NCBI GenBank assembly: GCA_023458215.1
Contig: JAEXAJ010000229.1
Coordinates: forward strand, 1 to 10,735
Direction: 5' to 3'
From: Bacteroidota bacterium
GTDB taxonomy: Bacteria; Bacteroidota; Bacteroidia; Bacteroidales; Bacteroidaceae
Length of the DNA: 10,735 nucleotides
The notes under the pieces are model-generated. The model was not told the origin of the DNA, made no database searches, and saw only the letters and a program-made list of their open reading frames with translations. Below are positions 8,570 through 10,735 of the stretch, one piece after another. The translations under genes were made by a program, and so were the position numbers. Position 1 is the first letter of the stretch; the number at the start of each line of letters is the position of its first letter.

Positions 8570-8603
8570 GTCGTATTCTAAATTGAGAAGTCAAAGATAC
8601 GAC
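8570..8603. repeat. Short inverted repeat around the helicase transcription start
   Basis: GTCGTAT at 8570-8576 and its reverse complement ATACGAC at 8597-8603 are separated by 20 nt. The right copy overlaps the -7 element of the helicase promoter and the left copy lies in the short leader. This geometry could suit an operator, but a 7-bp match can arise by chance. Confidence 0.3.
8592..8599 (-). promoter_or_regulatory. -7 promoter element of the helicase gene
   Basis: On the minus strand this reads TATCTTTG, a full match to TAnnTTTG, within the sequence GTCGTATCTTTGA that is typical of Bacteroides promoters. It lies 26 bp before the helicase ATG, so transcription would start near 8585 with a leader of about 20 nt. 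A TTTG -33 box at the usual spacing is not evident. Confidence 0.6.
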
Positions 8604-8647
8604 TTTACCGGCAAAATGAAGTAATAGTGAACAAAAAACGCCTGAAA

Positions 8648-8666
8648 CTGTTTTTTATATAAACAG
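8648..8666. promoter_or_regulatory. Small inverted repeat upstream of the thioredoxin genes
   Basis: CTGTTT and AAACAG flank a 7-nt T/A-rich centre; the flanking A8647 and T8667 add one pair. It sits where the -33 region of the thioredoxin promoter would be, so it could be an operator. It is short and AT-rich, so chance is a real alternative. Confidence 0.3.
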
Positions 8667-8673
8667 TAATAAC

Positions 8674-8681
8674 TATTTTCG
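8674..8681 (+). promoter_or_regulatory. Weak -7-like element for the thioredoxin pair
   Basis: TATTTTCG differs from the Bacteroides -7 consensus TAnnTTTG at one base. It lies 42 bp before the thioredoxin ATG in the divergent gap shared with the helicase. I see no better match in the gap on this strand. Confidence 0.35.
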
Positions 8682-8723
8682 CACCTCGAACATACGGGGC
8701 GCATAACAAAAAAGAATAAGATT

Positions 8724-9020
8724 ATGGAAAAATTTGAAGAATTAATACAATCAGAAAAGCCCGTTTTAGTTGACTTCTTTGCTACTTGGTGTGGCCCTTG
8801 CAAAGCCATGCATCCGGTATTGGAAGAACTCAAAGGTGCAATTGGCGATACTGCCCGTATAGCCAAAATAGACGTTGACCAACACGAAGAATTAGCAGCC
8901 CGGTATCGTATACAAGCTGTGCCTACTTTTATTCTATTTAAGAAAGGCGAAGCAGTATGGCGTCATTCAGGTGTAATCAGCGGAAAAGAATTGAAATCCG
9001 TTATTGAACAAAACTCTTAA
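8724..9020 (+). CDS. Thioredoxin (cytoplasmic type)
   Basis: This 98-residue protein is a minimal thioredoxin that should reduce disulfides in the cytoplasm. The active site WCGPC is at 22-26, preceded by the conserved D17 and FFAT strand, and the cis-proline is P67 in VPTF. No signal peptide or membrane segment is present. It is slightly shorter than E. coli TrxA because the N-terminal strand and helix are trimmed, as in many Bacteroidales thioredoxins. B. fragilis encodes several thioredoxins, and I cannot tell which one this corresponds to, so I give no symbol. A thioredoxin-fold lipoprotein starts 7 bp after its stop, so the two are very likely co-transcribed. No thioredoxin reductase is in the window. 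The ATG at 8724 follows an A-rich stretch, as expected for efficient Bacteroides starts. Confidence 0.94.
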   Translation: MEKFEELIQSEKPVLVDFFATWCGPCKAMHPVLEELKGAIGDTARIAKIDVDQHEELAARYRIQAVPTFILFKKGEAVWRHSGVISGKELKSVIEQNS

Positions 9021-9027
9021 TAATAAA

Positions 9028-9522
9028 ATGAAGAAAGTGATAACCATGTTTGTTCTGGTCTTTGCAAGTATGCTGACATACGCTTGTACAGACGGAGCAA
9101 AAAAACAGAACCAAGCGGAAGCCAAAGAAGTTCAGGAGTCTCAAAAATCCGAAGCCGATGGCGATGTAATCGTAATGAACAAGGCTATGTTCATCAAGGA
9201 TGTATTCGATTATGAGAAGTCACAAGACTGGAAGTATAAAGGAAACAAACCCGCTATTATCGACCTATATGCCGATTGGTGTGGTCCCTGCCGTATGACT
9301 GCTCCCATCATGAAAGAATTAGCCAAAGAATATGCCGGTAAAATCGTCATCTATAAAGTGAATGTAGATAAAGAGAAAGAATTAGCTGCATTATTCAACG
9401 CAACAAGTATCCCTCTGTTTGTCTTCATCCCGATGAACGGAGAGCCTCAACTCTTCCGTGGTGCTGCCGACAAGGCAACATACAAAAAGATGATAGATGA
9501 TTTCCTATTGAAAACAAAATAG
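9028..9522 (+). CDS. Envelope-anchored thioredoxin-fold lipoprotein
   Basis: This 164-residue protein is exported and carries a thioredoxin domain facing the periplasm. The N-terminus has a basic start (MKK), a hydrophobic core and LTYAC with C20 as the probable lipidated cysteine. The lipobox is imperfect because Thr rather than Leu is at -3, but Bacteroidales lipoboxes are loose. A Lys/Glu/Gln-rich linker runs from about 24 to 46. The domain has YADWCGPC with the active site at 84-88 and a cis-proline at P129 in SIP. The acidic surface-export signal known in Bacteroidetes lipoproteins is not evident after C20, so a periplasm-facing anchor is more likely. I chose the ATG at 9028 because it gives a clean signal peptide and clears the upstream stop. 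An in-frame TTG at 9004 would add eight polar residues and overlap the thioredoxin gene. A likely role is disulfide reduction or repair of envelope proteins, similar to periplasmic thioredoxins described in B. fragilis. I see no DsbD-like electron donor here. Confidence 0.88.
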   Translation: MKKVITMFVLVFASMLTYACTDGAKKQNQAEAKEVQESQKSEADGDVIVMNKAMFIKDVFDYEKSQDWKYKGNKPAIIDLYADWCGPCRMTAPIMKELAKEYAGKIVIYKVNVDKEKELAALFNATSIPLFVFIPMNGEPQLFRGAADKATYKKMIDDFLLKTK

Positions 9523-9535
9523 AAAAGGTAATAAA

Positions 9536-9603
9536 GTTATAGGGTGATAAAGTGATAAATTGCTGGGTGATTTCACCACTTTATCACTTTATCACCCTAT
9601 AAC
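9536..9603. terminator. Long hairpin shared by convergent thioredoxin and PHP genes
   Basis: A perfect 24-bp stem (9536-9559 with 9580-9603) encloses a 20-nt loop. The loop holds a smaller stem, GGTG/CACC. Each arm contains two tandem copies of GTGATAAA or its complement. Beyond the stem, GGTAA at 9527-9531 can pair with TTACC at 9605-9609 across an asymmetric bulge. The minus-strand side is followed by a T-rich run, and the plus side by TTTT at 9611-9614, so it can serve both converging genes. The PHP stop codon is just outside the right arm. Confidence 0.8.
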
Positions 9604-9604
9604 C

Positions 9605-10453
9605 TTACCATTTTATCATAGTTTCTTCCCACTGTCCTCCATGTAACTCCATTACACTATCATAGCCCGCCCACTTTATAGCTTCCAGAGCTTCAGGACG
9701 GCCGTTGTTTATCTTCTCCGGGTAATGAGAATCGCTATTCACTTGTAACTTGATGCCCAAGTCATGTAAAGTAGAAAAGTAGCGTTTGTTAGGATAGAAA
9801 GTGCCCAAATCATGATAAGATTTTGTATTAATCTCTACTTGATATCCTCTTTGGGCTATATCGGTAAAATAAGTATGAACAAGCTGGTCATACCAAGGTT
9901 CATCGAGCAAACCGGGTCGATAACAGGAAGCATTATAATGCATTTTATCCGCATGTCCCACAATATCGAAGCCACCTAATTCCAGCATCCTTGTCAATGA
10001 GTGATAGTATTGCCGCACCACTCTTACAATATCTCCACCAAAATGCTCATCTACAATTTCCCTGAATTTATCAGCCGGAGTATCTATATCCACAATCTTT
10101 CCCGTATCAGTAGTGAGCATGTGAACGGAACCGATACGATAATCCAGCGGTAATTCTTGAAAGCGTGCCACAGACGGATTACTTTCTTCATTCAGATAAT
10201 CAATTTCAAGCCCGATATACAATTCAATACGGTCGGCATACTTCGCTTTTAAACGTTGGAATTCTGATAAATAGTCATTCATCCTATCCCATTCCATCGT
10301 CCAGAAAGTAGGAAATGGTAATGGCGCATGAGAAGAAAAACCATATGAAGTAAATCCTTCACTAATGGCAAAGCGCACAAAATCTTCCATTCCTGCACGC
10401 CCGTCACAATACAGACTATGACTATGATAGTTCGTCAAATTCCCCACTTTCAT
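9605..10453 (-). CDS. PHP-family phosphoesterase, histidinol-phosphatase-like
   Basis: This 282-residue cytoplasmic enzyme belongs to the PHP (polymerase and histidinol phosphatase) superfamily, with a trinuclear metal site on a TIM-like barrel. The metal ligands are visible in order: H10 and H12 (YHSHS), D17, H42 (SSHAP), E83 (GLEIDY), H111 (GSVH), H167 (VGHAD), and D241 with H243 (NSDSH). E207 and N209 (EINT) form another conserved patch. Length and motif order fit the HisK/HisJ group, which hydrolyses L-histidinol phosphate. Bacteroides usually carries a bifunctional HisB with its own histidinol-phosphatase domain, and no other his gene is present here, so a different phosphate ester could be the real substrate. 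It starts 29 bp after the stop of the ABC-F gene on the same strand and is probably co-transcribed with it. The start codon is immediately upstream of the first metal-binding motif, as usual for this family. Confidence 0.88.
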   Translation of the reverse strand: MKVGNLTNYHSHSLYCDGRAGMEDFVRFAISEGFTSYGFSSHAPLPFPTFWTMEWDRMNDYLSEFQRLKAKYADRIELYIGLEIDYLNEESNPSVARFQELPLDYRIGSVHMLTTDTGKIVDIDTPADKFREIVDEHFGGDIVRVVRQYYHSLTRMLELGGFDIVGHADKMHYNASCYRPGLLDEPWYDQLVHTYFTDIAQRGYQVEINTKSYHDLGTFYPNKRYFSTLHDLGIKLQVNSDSHYPEKINNGRPEALEAIKWAGYDSVMELHGGQWEETMIKW

Positions 10454-10482
10454 TCTTTAATCTTAAATTATTAATTTCGAAC

Positions 10483-10735
10483 TCAATTCGACTCTATTTC
10501 GCTAAGCTCAAGCCAACGCAATGTTTTCTCATCAATCAAATCGGCAATTTCTGGCAGGCGTTTTGATTTTTCCGTCAAGTCTTCTACAGTAAGGGTGCCG
10601 CTGCATAAGGCATCTTCAATCGCCTTCTTTTCTGTTTCCAGTTCAGCTATCTCTTGCTCCAGTTGTTCAAATTCACGCTTTTCTTTGTAAGACATGCGGC
10701 GCTTTTCATTCAGGCGTACTTTAGCGGTCTTATCC
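10483..10735 (-). CDS. ABC-F family ATPase, C-terminal fragment (cut by window edge)
   Basis: The reading frame is open through the right edge, so only the last 83 complete codons are present and the start is outside. The fragment opens with DKTAKVRLNEKRRMSYKEKR and continues as a highly charged coiled coil with heptad-spaced Leu and Ile (FEQLEQEIAELE), ending at ELSEIESN. This matches the C-terminal extension of Uup-like ABC-F proteins, where the KLSYKE-type sequence follows the second ATPase domain and binds nucleic acid or the ribosome. No ATPase motif lies within the visible part. ABC-F proteins act on ribosomes rather than as transporters. The internal Met at 10695 is not the start. The family call rests on the tail alone. 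Confidence 0.82.
   Translation of the reverse strand, partial: DKTAKVRLNEKRRMSYKEKREFEQLEQEIAELETEKKAIEDALCSGTLTVEDLTEKSKRLPEIADLIDEKTLRWLELSEIESN

Noticed and set aside
9004..9027. TTG start for the envelope thioredoxin
   Set aside because: It would overlap the previous gene and put eight polar residues before a signal peptide that begins cleanly at the ATG at 9028.

Overview
The window looks like chromosomal DNA of a gut-type Bacteroides (order Bacteroidales). The evidence is a ChuR-like anaerobic sulfatase-maturating radical SAM enzyme, a tandem pair of S46 dipeptidyl-peptidases like those of Porphyromonas and Bacteroides, several matches to the Bacteroides -7 promoter element (TAnnTTTG), and almost no Shine-Dalgarno sequences. 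I cannot name the species. I see no RNA genes, phage genes, transposase or CRISPR array.

Layout, left to right. (1) 144-5873, plus strand: a radical SAM sulfatase activator, then two exported S46 peptidases of 719 and 720 residues. The residue 18 positions after the catalytic serine separates the pair. It is Gly in the first (DPP7 type, hydrophobic P1) and Arg in the second (DPP11 type, Asp/Glu P1). Four contiguous 22-bp units lie in the 139-bp gap between the peptidases and can fold into alternative hairpins. (2) 5902-8565, minus strand: an 887-residue superfamily 2 DEAH helicase that carries two predicted membrane helices after its motor domains. It converges on the peptidases, and its stop codon lies inside the shared hairpin. 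(3) 8724-9522, plus strand: a small cytoplasmic-type thioredoxin, then, after 7 bp, an envelope thioredoxin that is probably a lipoprotein. (4) 9605-10735, minus strand: the C-terminal end of an ABC-F ATPase cut by the window edge, then a PHP-family (histidinol-phosphatase-like) metal hydrolase. A hairpin with a perfect 24-bp stem separates this unit from the thioredoxins.

The two peptidases should act together in the periplasm, releasing dipeptides from peptides with complementary P1 preferences. The sulfatase activator is cytoplasmic and modifies sulfatases encoded elsewhere, so its link with the peptidases may be positional only. The thioredoxin pair covers both sides of the inner membrane. 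The helicase has no recognisable nuclease, methylase or defence partner here. It is the least explained gene and, with the 22-bp units, the best candidate for something undescribed. Most of the window is ordinary core-type gene content, and I do not see a clear multi-gene novel system.
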